Source of the DNA: Plazaster borealis
Lineage: Eukaryota; Echinodermata; Asteroidea; Forcipulatida; Labidiasteridae
Length of the DNA stretch: 64,000 nt
Direction of reading: 5' to 3'
Assembly: GCA_021014325.1 (NCBI GenBank)
Contig: CM037460.1
Span: 21,234,044-21,298,043, forward strand
This document shows positions 45,001 to 59,300 of this stretch, one piece after another. Made by a program: the position numbers and the translations under genes. Every line of letters starts with the position of its first letter. The first letter of the stretch is position 1. The notes under the pieces were generated by a model. The model was given only the letters and a program-made list of their open reading frames with translations. It was not told where the DNA came from and did not search any database.

Positions 45001-47353
45001 CGAGTATGCTAGACAGTCTTTCAGGTTTATGAGTTCTGGTATGAACAATTTCTTAGTAGCGACTATGTACACTTAATGATATAATTGTTGGATATAATAA
45101 ATTTTAATAACAACCTAAAGGTTAGTTGTTGTTTATTTTCTAGGACAATACATCAACAAGTGAAGTTCCGGTAACCCATTGGAGACCTAAATTGGTCTTC
45201 AGCATCCTCCAAGATCCTCTATCCATGACACGGAATGCTTTGCCTCAGGAAATCCTGCAGTATATCAGGTAATTCTGCAGCCCTTTGGTCAACATTTGAA
45301 TCAGGCAGGCCAGGTTTGGTCAGGTCTGGTTGAGTTGGTTCAGACAGGTCAGTTCAGGGCAGGTTTGGTCAGGTCAGGCTGAGTAGGGTAAGGCAGGTCA
45401 GGTCAGGGCAGGTTTGGTCAGGTCAGCTTGAGTCGGGTCAGGCAGGTCAGGTCACATAAGGTTTGGTCAGGTCAGGTTGAGTCGGGTCAGGCAGGTCAGG
45501 TCAGGGCAGGTTTGGTCAGGTCAGGTTGAGTCGGTTCAGTTAGGTCAGGGCAGGTTTGGTCAGGTCAGGTTAAGTCAGGTCAGACAGGTCAGGTCACGTA
45601 AGGTTTAGTCAGGTCGGGTTGAGTCAGGTCGGGCAGGTCAGGTCAGGTCAGGTTTGGTTAGGTCAGGTCAGGTTAAGTCGGGTCAGGTAGGTCAGGTCAG
45701 GTCAGGACACCTTCATTGCAAAATGTTGACAATTTGAATAAATCATCATACAGAATAAACTGTCAGTGTTAAAAACTCTTCAATTAAATGCAGCTGTCAG
45801 TAACTGATCCATGAATCTCCGCCACCAAAGTAACTGTCTACCAATTGGTTAAACCAATATGTGTATTAATATCTCTGTGAAGCTATATGCACCTAGCAAC
45901 ATCCAGAGTGCACAATGGGGCAATCCAAAACCTCTTTATAATAAAATGTTCAATAAGAGCACTTTATCATCATACCCGCGTCTCAAAGCACTTATTATTT
46001 TTACAACTGGTATGAAGAACTATGTTTGAAATATGACACCCATTTATATAGCACCTTGCTTACCAACAACATCCACCATTCCCTTCCAATGCATCCAAAA
46101 CAGTGCAGTAGGCTTAATTGTCCGTGCAAAATTCGGAGAGCACATCACATCAGTCCTTCAATCCATTATCTGGCTTCCCATTAACAACCGAATCCAATTC
46201 AAAGTCCTCCTCCTTGTTATTAAAGTAAGAAATGGTTTAGCTCCTACTTATCTTCAGAGCCTTGTTTCTAATAAAGCCCACAGTTCTCACAATCTGCGTT
46301 CTTCTTCTACTTCTCATTTTTTGTGCTTGTCCCTTGCACCCTGCACTTATACGCGGTATGGCCAATGAGCATTCACAGTCAGTGCACCGACATTATGGAA
46401 CAATCTCCCTCTTCACATCCGTCAGGCATCATCTCTTGAATCCTTCAAAGCCATGTTAAAAGCTCATTTGCTTTTATGCTAAGTTGCTATAATTTTTGTT
46501 TATTTGTTGATGCTCTGTGCAGCGCTTTAAAACTTTTGTAAAAGGCGCTTTATAAATATTAGTATTATTATTAAGGGTTTACGAAGTAATGTGATGCAAT
46601 CTGCGGGCCAAAGTTGCTAGAAACACTTGGGTGAGCCCATTCTCTTATCAATAAGTGTACCAGGGATCACAAAACACTTGGGACCTACGGCTTAACGTCC
46701 CCATCCAAAGGATGAAGCATTTTGATGAAGTGTCTTGCTTAAGGCCACAGGTGTCACAACCAGGTACTGAACCCTGACAAAACTAGAACTTCAGTTGAGT
46801 GCACTAGACTGCTCAGCGACGACACTTTTTGTCATTGGATTTTATCGTGTCAAAATTTTGTATGAATTTTTGGCACACTGTCCTCCAAATATTTACTACC
46901 AACTTTACACTAAGTAAACTTTTAAAATTCACAAATTTTGTATTCTCAAGTAGTAGAAAAAGTTTACCATGTGATATTGTTTCCCATTGTGATTTTTTTC
47001 CAGAGTGACTAAGAAGGGTGAATACTTACCTGTATTATTCATCAACAATCTAGTTCACAAAAACAGGGAATTACTTGTGAGTACCTTCTTCCTGTGAACT
47101 CTAAAACAAGATTTATCCTAACAATTTATAATTTTGTCCGATTGACTCCATTTGGGTTTGGAAACCATGACCTCTGCATTCCAGTAATGCACGGAATGTA
47201 CATGCACACTCTAAGACTGTTTTGTTCTTCAAAAAATAGGTCCCAAGACACACCCGTTCTCCAATCTGTAGCTCGTTGTCCCCATTAATTTTGTCTTTCT
47301 CCCTTATATTAAGCGCCTTGCATAGTTTGATAATTTGGCGCTATATAAATCCA

Positions 47354-47388
<35 letters not shown>

Positions 47389-50300
47389 GGAAAGCACTGA
47401 GTATACAGTACTTATCACACATCAGTGTATGGTTAATAATATTAATATTAATTTATTGATTTATATTGCGCCCATTCCATGAAATGTTCACAGGCGTATA
47501 ACAAAATTATCAAATAGTAATTTAATAAGCAACCTCAAAAAAATACACAGATTAAAAAGCTAAAAACAGGAAAAACACAAAATGAACACAACAGAATTGT
47601 AAACAGCTAGGAAATACCACAATCAATAGAAACAGAACTAAATGATTACATGAGACCATTACAGAACTCTCCATACAACAAAATAATGTTAAAATTTACA
47701 AGAGTTCAAAAAACTAAACGGTATAGCCAAAAGTTTAATTAGTTCACCTATTAAATATGCTTTACTTGGTGCACAAATATAACGATAGTTATCAAGAGAA
47801 ATATAAACAAAGATTGTTTCTCATGAGTATATAATTGTCTGATTTCTGCATTGGTTCTCGTGAGAATATAACTTTCGATTTTAAAGCTTCTGTTTTTAAC
47901 AGATTTTCACTTGGTCTGTGTAGCACCTAAGGTTTCTAACATGTGTACAAACCTAGTTCATATCCTGTTCACTGAGTACATGATCTAAAACAGTTGTTTT
48001 CTCCCCCTCTGTCTTTTTAAGCAAATTAATGGTACTGTTAAGGAGATGCCTCTTCGTCTGACGTATAGCCCGATATCCATTGGCTGGCTGAGACTTTATT
48101 CCACTCTGGAATTATCTATGAAGATGCTTCATGATCTCGGTAAGGAACTACTCAAAATTCTTGAAAATATTTCGTTATAATTCTAAATTTAGAACAAGAT
48201 TTGAGTATCAGAATTATTCATTTAGTCCGCTGACATTCAGCCAATCAATCAAAATCAATTAAAAGTCATTTACAATAGCTTCAAAATCAAATGACTGCTT
48301 TAAGTTGCTGAGGAACAGGATGAAGACTGTTAGTATAAGCCTGTTCCGTCCCAACTATAGTTGGGATCCAGAGATCTTTCACTGTGCAGGGGGGATCGGA
48401 CCAGCGGAACATAGGAGGGTCCATGGGTGATCGTAACACTAGGGTGGCAGGTGGCGCGAGTGAGTAAAGGAATATGGGGTAATAGATTCTTATCAATTTT
48501 TTTTCCAAGTTTTTCTGTAATAATTACAGAATATCACGTACAAGCCCCATTCTAAGTCGAGAGGATCAAAAATTACTCTAGAGGCCCACTGGCTGATTAA
48601 ACAATCAGGCAATCCCAGCTATAGTTGGGCCGTCCCAACTGTAACGGTCAAGTTGGGACTGAACCCAACTATAGTTGGGACGATTTTAAAATTGGGACAG
48701 AGCAAGCCTCCAGAAACAGGTGAGCTTTGAGGAGTGTCTTGAAGGTGTGGAATGAACTGGCATCTCTGAGATATGCAGGGAGTTTATTCTGGATTTTGGG
48801 GGCCATAGACGGAGAATGGTCTATCAGCAAAAGTAGAGCGATGACTTCGGGGCTGGACAAAATGTAGGGGATTGGGACAAGGTGTAGATGATCAAAGTTG
48901 TCTCTGTTGAGCTTGAGGTCTTACTTGGAACATGTATGTGATGTACTTGACAGGGCCTTTTTTTTTTACAATTCTATTGTAACCCTATTACTATCAGTGC
49001 ACTCTCAAGCCCAACTGGCTCTTTCCACCAAATACTACATGAGACAGTACACAAGCCATGGGGTTCCACAAAATACCAGCTGTACAAATGAAATAAACCC
49101 ATGCACCAAATGCTAGCCTAGAAGGTATGGTACTTTGTGGAAGTGGTGGTTATTGTGTAGGAGGGTTTTACTAGTGTATTGATTCATAGAGCAAGGTCCT
49201 TGCTCTATGATTGATTAAAGTCAAATCCTGCTCAGCCACACATTCCAATTAGTGAGTATTCACTTCATTGAGTGCTCCATATGGGGCATGGTGTACCCTC
49301 CTATTGTGTCTTCATTGTGTGCTTGGAATCTCTTGAATTTTTTAGAGGATTTATGGGGGGGGACACACCTATACAAGAGGAAACTAGTGTGTTAAAGTAT
49401 GGGAACATTGGGGGGCACCCTCTGCCCCTTATGGGTCATGGTATAAGTCACTGTGTAAATAAAGACAGTTCCAAGCCTCTGCACAGTTCTCTCTAGCATT
49501 GTTGACATACAATGAACCACTGTGAAGACTTCCTTTGGCAGGAGAATGTTGACAGTTATATTTAAGACCCACAGAAGAATAGTTACCTAGTGGGATCATG
49601 GAGGTCAGTGGGATTCAGAACCATGGTGATGTTGAGATAAGCACATGCTAAACAATTAAAAGTTAAATACAGGGTCTCAGGGTCCTTGCACTCTATTGTG
49701 TCCTTGAGCAAGGCACTTCATTTGGTGCTCGATATGGGGCATGGCGTACCCCCTGTTGTGTCTTCGTTGTGTGCTTGGGATCTCTGGAATTGTCTAGAGA
49801 ATTTTAGTGTGGGGGCCGGGGAGGGTGTTGTTCTGTAAAAGAGGAAAATAGTGTGTTAAAGTATGGGAAAATTTGGGGGGGGGGGGTGGACACCCTCTGC
49901 CCCAAATCAGGGCATGGTATAATTCACTGTGTAAATTCATAAAGTTTCCAGGCCTTTGCACAGTAATCCTCTCTAGCATTGTTGACAGATGATGAACCAC
50001 TGTGAAGACTTCCATTGTCAGGAAATATAACAGTTAACAGTAAAGTAGGATTTGAAACCTTGCATGGTGAAGAAACTATCAAGTGAGGTTTGCGGAGACA
50101 CCATGAAGTGTGGTGGTTCTGAGAAGAACCAGTGGTTTAACAACTCTGCATACAGCAACAGAATCCGGCATTCTCCTGAAGACGATCAGAGCATAATGAT
50201 AAAAACATCGAGTTGTTAAACCACTGGTTCTTCTCAGAACCACCACAGCTCATAAGAGATTTATTACACGGTGTCTCCACAAACCTCACTTGATTGAGTT

Positions 50301-53300
50301 AACAGTTATATTTAATGTATATTTGGCTTGTGGTAACACCATGTGTATACTTTGCTGTGGTGTAGATTTTTGTTCTTTGAGAACTTGACTTGCTATATTC
50401 TACTGCCGCAGAGCAGATTTCGGAATTCGTGAGACTATTTTACTGCCGCAGAGAAAAGCACATGCTAAACTCAGAAGTTAAATGCAAGATCTCTGGGTCA
50501 TTGCACTTGTGTCCTTGAGCAAGCTTTGTCCTTGGGACATGAAGCTGTAGGACCCCTGTGTTGTGTAATGCATGTTTATAAACCCAGTACACTGTTATAT
50601 GAAAAGGGGTTTACTGGGGTGTTTCTGGCATGGTCTGGCAGCAATTATGTCACCTCACCTGTGTATATCCTTTCAACAAGGTGTTACATACTGGTGGCTA
50701 ACAAGTTACAGGTTTCAAAAGCCATTTATCTGTTCCTGCATGGTCTGGCATGGTCTTGCAGCAAGTGTCACCCCATGATGTATACCTTTCAAGGTGTTAT
50801 ATACTGATGGCTTAAAGGTTACAAAAAACATTCATAAATACACTTTTATCTGTTAACCCTTTCATGCACCATTTATTTTAGTGATAAATTGATCATATGG
50901 ACACATTCATTGTTTACTCTTGTTTTGCATATAGCAACCCCCCAAACCCCCCCCCCCCCCAAAAAAAAGGTCACAATTGCACCCTTAAGAGTCCTCTTTC
51001 CCATTCTGAAAACTGTGTTGCAGTGCAATCTTTATTTTTCGTTTAACAACTACTTTTCTAAAGGGATTTAAACCGGTCACTAGCGACCGGTCAGCGCATG
51101 ACGGAGTTAACCTGAGTGAGATGCTTCACCCCAGGAGTGTCATTTCCAACTGACATGGTGCATTATTAATGTGCGCCAATATTGTTTTGTATTTCTATTT
51201 GTGAATTATTATTATTTCTGTTATTAAAACCATGATCAGAGCATAGGGGAAGATAACATGGTCGGAGAACCATTCCCTGTGACGTAAAACGACAATGCAT
51301 TATAGTGGAGATTTTTTATTTCATTTCATTTATTAATTCTGGTTGTGAAGCCAAGGACTCTCAGAAAAGCGAACTTAATCACTATACATAGCCAAGAACC
51401 CAAAGGAGAGAAGACAAAGAAGGAAGTTTCAATTTTAGATGTTGGTGGAAAACCGCAAGGAATTATTCCAGGCAAAACCCACACAATCAACAAGTAGGGA
51501 CTGAAAACCCAATCCACATAGTGCCCCCAGGGGGATTTGAACCGGGGTGTCAGAGGTGGAAGGCGAGGAAAGATACTACTGCGCCAACTTAAAGGCCAAA
51601 AGAGATCAGTTTGATAAAATAATTTTCTCATAAACTGTTTCCTTCCAAATGAATCAAGAGATGGATGACAAATCTTTGCAAGGAAGTTTATGTATAAGTC
51701 TGCGTGTCCGAAATACTGGCGGCTACAGCTACGACCATGGCTTGGTCGTCCCGTCATTATGCGTTGGAGTATAGTACCTCCTTAGCAACACCCTGAGCAA
51801 CAGTCATAGCCATAGCTGTAGCGGCCAATTCGGATGCAGCCTAAGAGTTGGATGTGTTAAAATAATGATAGCAACCTGTGCGCCCATTTCATACTCCTAT
51901 GAAGTTGAGATGGTCAAATTGTAATAAACTAATAAATGTGTACATTTATAATGCGCCCATGTCTGTCAAAAATGACACTCCTGCTGGTGCCGAATGATCA
52001 AATCTGGTGGAGATTGTTAAGAATGATTTTATGAGACAACACCTTTAAAGGGCATACAAGGTGAGGTGGGGCATATTGCTGCCAGACCATGCCAGAAACA
52101 CCTGGGGCAAACCCCTGCCTTCTCTTATTATAAGTGTACTTGGTTCTTTTACGTGCAACACAGGATAATTAGTACCTCTACTGGAACTTGAACCCTTACT
52201 CTGGCAATGCCAAAACTTGAGTCCAGATTCACTTGACTTGGGCAAAATTTCATAGAGCTGCTTAATTAGAAAATATTGCGTCACAATTTTTCTGGTAAGC
52301 AAAATTGAGCAGGAAACCAGTCACAGATGTGAAATGGTATTTTGGCTGGTAAACTTATTCTGGCAAACATAATTCTGTCTTTTTTAGCTACTTTTTGAAC
52401 TTAAACAGCTCTGTGAAATTAGGCCTTAATGATGACGGGGTATACATGTAAAGGACTTTGATACTAGGTTTAAAAGTGCCCAATTAATGCTTATTATTAT
52501 TATCATTATTTCTTTGTTCAGGCTTTGGGGAGAAGGATACAGAGGAGGTTCTGTCGCTCTTCACTGATTCTGGTCTCTACCTTCTAGCATTGACGGTGTT
52601 AGTCTCGATGGTTCATGTGAGTTTAGCTGGTTGTTGTACTGCAGGCCTATAAAGCTGTAATCACAAAGTATCAGCCAAAGTGGTTAAGAGCACCGGACTC
52701 AAGCTCTGGTGTTTCTGATCAAAGTGTTTCTTGGCACTTGTGTACTTGAGCAAAATACTTTACCATAATTGCTTTGTCCTTCAGATGGGACATTAAGCCG
52801 TAGGTCCCCTGTACTAGATTCGGTAGTGCACGTAAAAGAACCCAGAACACTTATGGTGGAAGAGTAGGGGTTTATAACCCTGGTTTTTCTGGTTCACTTA
52901 GCAAGCACCCTTGGTTACAGGTTTCCTGAGGCTTGCGAGCTACAGTGATTAAGTTCACTTATGAGGTATCCTTGATTTCATTACCATAAATAAATAATAC
53001 TAATAATAACAGACATCGGGTAATGAATGGTTCCCCTGTTCTTTTTCACCAAGCAAATCAAATTGTAAAACAATATTTTTTGCTCATCAACTTTATGAGC
53101 TTGGGCCCTGATCTCTAACCTCAGCCCTTATTCTTCTCTGTTTCCCCATGCTATTGACTGTTTGTTATCATAGAAATTGGAATAAAATGTGATAGATTAA
53201 GTTTTGCACAGCAACTGTATATTCAACAGACGGATAATGTCTATTTGAACAATAAAAATTTGTTTATAAGTAAGGGACCTTTTCAAAGACAAAAATTACA

Positions 53301-56300
53301 GCTTAGGTTTGTATTATATTGAAAACCAGAAACTCTATCAAAAACCACTGAAGTGCTATCTTTAATGCAGTAATCTGACTATTTTTCGTTTCTTCTTCAC
53401 AGTTATTGTTTGATTTCTTGGCATTTAAAAATGATATTTCCTACTGGAGAAAGCGGAACACAATGGCGGGTCTCTCTACAAGAACAGGTAAAGAAAGATT
53501 TAAAAACCATTAGCACTGATCAGAATTAAATTTTATATCTCCCTGGTTGTCACACTATCATGAATGGTGTTTCTGATCAGCAGAGTGTGGGTTCGAGTCC
53601 TGGTCCTGACACTTTTGTCCTTAAGCAAGACACTAAAACCATTATTGTTTCGTGCAGTGCAGTTATCATTTAGAGAAGGGGTTGCCCTTCTGTTTTCTAG
53701 CATGGCTGGCTGCATTTAGATTGCGGGACAGTATCTTGTAAGCCATTAATGGGTCTTATAATTCCAAACATAGCTTTGCATACCTGTAGAGTGCCCTCAG
53801 GTGTGATAAAGCGTTGTATAAGAGCTACGCATTATTATTATAACATTTTATGTTTTATTTTGTTTATTGCGTTGCATAGATAATACAACACTTCACAAGT
53901 TTATACAAAATACCAACCGCAAAGTCTAATATCACGTCTGTTCATTCTGTTCTTGTATTTTTTTAAGGTTGAACATTGTCAGTATGGATGATGATTATGG
54001 CAGGAAACAAAACCTACACCCAATTGTCACCCGTGTTTTGTGGTTGTCTAATTAATTTATACAGGGAGGATAAAATACGGAACACATCTGTATAGGCAAA
54101 AATGAACTGTATTTGGTCCATGTTTTATGTCAACAACCACTTCTTAACCAACCAACTTGATTTTTTCAAAATCTGATACCAAAACCTATAGACTCTGCAA
54201 GTCTTGAGAGCTATCATTATTGATAGTTTCTGGTAATGAAACCAAGGTTGCCTCAAATATTACTGTAACTTGGAAGTCTGAGGAAACCTATAGACAAGGG
54301 TGCGTGCAATGAGCCAGAAACACTGAAGTAAACCCCTACTCTACCATGATAAGTGTTCTGGATTCTTTTACATGCACTACCTATCCTTAGCACACATCCT
54401 TAATGACAGAACTAGAAAACGGTGCTCTGGATTTGCTAAGCCGCGACGCTCCACATGTATCGACCCCTTGCATTGATGTCACATGCAGCTACTGTCTGCC
54501 CATGGTCTGCCATTTCGGGAGTCAAAATGCATGTAAAGATATGGTGCGCGTCTAACTGCAAGCGTGTCGCCTAAAACGCTCACTGCACAGTAGCACATGG
54601 GGAATCTGACTCCCAAAATGGCGCAACCAAGATTTATCATGTGATGACGTCAGGTGAGTTGGGTCAAAAAAATGTGAACACTTTTGGGAACAAAATTTGC
54701 TCTCAATAATTGCAAGACTTGCACTGTCTGTTTTTATGGAGTCTCTGTGTAGAGGGTTTTTTTCAAGTCAATAACTTGACTGACTTTTTATTTGTCCATG
54801 TGTTTAGTTGTGTGGCGTGGTGTGAGCCAGATCATCATATTCTTCTACCTCCTTGATCAGGAGACTAGCTTGCTTGTCCTAATACCAGCTGGGATTGGGA
54901 TGTTCATTGAGGTAGGTTGATTTGTCAAGCACAAACTAGTCTTCCCTGTTAGGGTCAGTGTTCTGAAAAAAATTTCAGTGCCCATACGCGGCATTATTTT
55001 TTGGAAGTTTTTGCAGCTTCTTGACTAATCGTTTTCCTTTGAAAATATCGTTGCCAAAATGAAACCCTAACTTGACAATGGAAAGACAACAAAGGTTTTC
55101 ATAATTAGCACCGGGATTTGATGTTGTTGTGTGAGTAGGCACTCACTGTGATTTGTAGAGATTGGCTGTAAGCCGTCCGGCTGGCAGCAAAAATTTGAGG
55201 GTGCTCCGAAGTTGTTCGGGTTGTAAAAAAAATATCCGCCGTAAGACAGTCCAGAATTTTTTTCCGGATATACACGTCATCCGACAAGAAGTGGTTAACC
55301 TCAGTAGTGTCCTGGGCTGATTAAATCAGCCCAATTTCTAGACTGTGTATTGGCAGGGTCGATTAAAATCAGTCCTATGGCTGGAAGGAAAAGATAGTCC
55401 GGTCCCTTTCATGAATATGAGAAGTAGAGATGCCATTGTCACTTTTGTATGCAGGGTACCTGACACAGATGGCCACAGCATGATTAAGGTATGTTGGTTA
55501 TAACACACCAAGTGACCTTAAAATTACCTTTGAGTAAGACAAAATTAAATCTGGCACTTTGCATGTGGATTGGGTTTTCAGTCCCTACCTGATTGTGTGG
55601 GTTTTCCATATTTGGGGTTTTCCCTCCCACATCTAAAACTGATATTTCTTCATCATCTTCTCTACACAGGTATCTTCAGGCCTACGGGTCACAGTGCTAG
55701 TCGCTTGGTGTGAGGGTCCCTTGGTTTCATTATCAGAAAGATATAATATTGATAATAATGATCACAGGACTTGGTAAAGTGCTGAGTATACAGTGTTTTA
55801 CACACGTCGATGTACGGGTAAAACAAAATAAAATTCTTTATCCCTGATGCAAATTTAACATCTATTACATACTAATCATGTCAACAATTCTCATCAAATA
55901 GATGTGGAAAGTGAAGAAGGCCTTTAAAGTTCAGCTATCCTTCTCTGGAATCAGACCTTGTGTTTCTTTTGGAAGTACATCAGACACTGAGAAGGCTACA
56001 GAGGCAATTGACTCACAGGCCATGCAGTACCTATCCTATGTCCTGTATCCGTTGTGTGTAGCAGGGGCTGTCTACTCTTTGCTTTACGTGTCTCATAAAA
56101 GGTATGTCCAGTATAATAGTAATACTCAGTTCTTCTATATAGTGCTTTTTTCTGCAGGAATCCCAAAGTGCTTATTATGGTAAAGGCATCGTACGTGTTT
56201 GGTAATTGTCAAAGACCAGTGTTCTCACTTGGTGTATCCCAACATATGTATAAAAAAAACAAGCCTGTGAAAATTTGGGCTCAATTGGTCATCGAAGTTG

Positions 56301-59300
56301 CAAGAAAATGATGAAAGAAAAAACACCCTTGTTGTACAAATTTGTGTGATTTCAGATAGGAATAAAAACTTATTCCGAGAAGTTTTTATTATTTTAGTGA
56401 GAAATTACCTCTTTCTCAAAAACTACGTTACTTCAGAGGGAGTCGTTTCTCACAATGTTTTAAACTATCAACAGCTCTCTGTTGCTTGTTACCAAGTCAG
56501 TTTTTATGCTAATATATATTTTGAGTAATTACCAAACGTGTACAGTGCCTTTAATGACAGGTATGCTGAATTTGAATTACAATGGTTTATGCAAGGCAAG
56601 GCAATCTGCTGCCAACCATGCCAGAAACACCAGCTCTCTGTTGCTTGTTACCAAGTCAGTTTTTATGCTAATATATATTTTGAGTAATTACCAAACGTGT
56701 ACAGTGCCTTTAATGACAGGTATGCTGAATTTGAATTACAATGGTTTATGCAAGGCAAGGCAATCTGCTGCCAACCATACCAGAAACACCAGCTCTCTGT
56801 TGCTTGTTACCAAGTCAGTTTTTATGCTAATATATATTTTGAGTCATTACCAAACGTGTACAGTGCCTTTAATGACAGGTACATGCTGAATTTGAATTAC
56901 AAGGGTTTATATAAGGCAAGGCAATCTGCTGCCAACCATGGCAGAAACACCAGGGCAAACCCCTTCTCATAATGATAAGTGTATTGGGTTCTTTCATATG
57001 CATTACACAACACACAGGACCTATGGCTTTGTGTCCAATCTGAGGGACGAACTAATTATGGTTTAAGTGCCTTCGCTCAAGGACACAAGTGCCATGACCC
57101 GAACCCGAATCCACACTCTGACAACACCAGAACTTGAGTCCAGTGTACTAGACCACTCAGCATCAACACTCCAGTGCTTAATCCTTGACCATAGGTTAAG
57201 TCATTGTTACAATGCTGTTAGTACTTTGACATTTTAAGATAATGGCTGCAGGTAGAGTGATTTTTGGCCAAATATAAAAGGAGTTGTTGAAGGAGGGAGG
57301 GGCAATGGGCAGCCACTTGTCCAGTGTATCTTAACCCATTAAAGGCCAGAGTGGCCGGAAACGACTGCAAGATTTGACCTACTTCCACTCAACCAAAAAG
57401 GTCAAAGCAAAGGTCATGCCCTGAATTGACATTTTCCAATGTTTCCCATGTTAACATAGTATCTATGTTTCGAAAACAAAACCAAATTTCTATTCCATAT
57501 TATTTTTCAGACACTTATACAAGAACAAATTGTGTCCACAATTTTACAATAAAACCATGTCTGGGCATATGGTGATGATTGTACAGAAATGAATTGCCTC
57601 TAAAGGGTTAAATACAGAGTCACTATTTAATACAATGTTTTTTAAATGGTCATTTTAAATTTTCCGTAGGATGTGGTCATCTACATGTATATAAAAAGAC
57701 AGTGTGCTATTTCCTGAAATAACCATTTATCACAGAAATTTTCAGACAAATGACGAGGCAAGTGAATAAGTGTACAGTGTTACTTGTAATGACAGAAAAA
57801 GCTAGAACATTCTTACTGTATTAAAATGTGTTCATGAACAAATCCAAAGTATAAATAGATAAAAACATAAGGTGGCAAAGTGGCTCTATCAGTCACACCA
57901 AAGATATAAATCAAATCAAAAGTAGAACCCATCAAAAGTGAAAGGAATCGTAAAGAGCCCAAGATGGGAGAAGACGATCCCATGTTTCAAAGTTATTTAT
58001 TTTGTTGTGCATTTTGATTTGTTTTGAAACAGTTGGTATTCCTGGCTGATTAAGAGTCTGGTAAATGGCGTCTATGCATTTGGCTTTCTCTTTATGCTAC
58101 CACAGTTGTTTGTTAATTACAAGGTAAGAGTTTTTCCGATCTGGCCTACTTTGTACTTTCCCCCAAATCCTTCATTCCCCGCCCCCAATAAAAAGCATCA
58201 GGGCACTTTGGTGGACTTCATCAACCCACAAGGCCCAACCATGCTTGTCATGACACCTTGGGCATGTTTTGTCGATCCCATAACATTTTTGAGCTCGGTC
58301 GTTGGTTAAACATATTTGCGAGTTTGGTTCAGCCGCGATGATGTAATTGTAAAAAAGAATTGGCTTGGTTTGGCTTTATTTCAAGATGGCGGATTTTGCA
58401 AACTTAGAACCAATGACTATCACTCAAGCATTCCAGTACAATAATTTTAATAAAATTGTAACGAATAAATCCTATACATAAAAATAAAAGAAAGGCTGTA
58501 TATTTTGAGAACATAAATTTCCCTGCGATGTACTCTGTTACAAAGTGTCTGAGGTTGCCAAAACAAGAGTTTGGTTGTTGAATAAGCACTTTCACAGTGA
58601 TATGCTCGAACTTCCATGCACATTCCAGATGCGTGCATGAAGTTCGAGCACCGTTCAAAGTAGACAAAAAAATCTGCCTCTTAAACAAGATGGCACCTAT
58701 TACCTTGAAAGTGTTTATTGATCTTAGGAAGGTTTCTTTTCATAATACCAGGCGATTGGAGACATTATCTCAACAAGTTCTTTATTTCAGGTTATTCAAA
58801 ATGTGAAAGTATATTGATTGTGATTTAAGTTATTGTATAGCTGTGGTGATTATTATAAAATTAACTTAAGGAGTTTGAACCTTGTTTTGTACTTTTGCAG
58901 TTAAAATCTGTTGCTCATTTACCATGGAGAGCCTTTATGTATAAGGTAAGATCATTATAATTTATGAAGGCAAATTTATACCATGCTTATCAAAAACACA
59001 AACCCTAAGATCTGGTTTAAAGAAGATGACAGCTCTACAAAATTTATTCTGCAAAGCTTTAAATGGATCACAAGAAAATAGTTGCACTGCTTTTGACCTC
59101 AAACAATCAAAACCTTTTATTAAAGGAATACTTTAAAAGACAGTTCCAAGTTAGCATAATTCCTGCAGTTGTGAGAACAAAAAATCACACGTTTTTAACT
59201 CTTTCAGTGCCAAGGTTGTACATGAACGATCTATTTTATGTATTCCGAAAGCGCTGTTGGCGTACATGTACGATCTTTTTTATGCTCTAAAATTTTTTCA

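Noticed and set aside
56482..56889. 135-residue repetitive ORF
   Set aside because: Created by the 159-bp tandem triplication (a multiple of three), not a gene.
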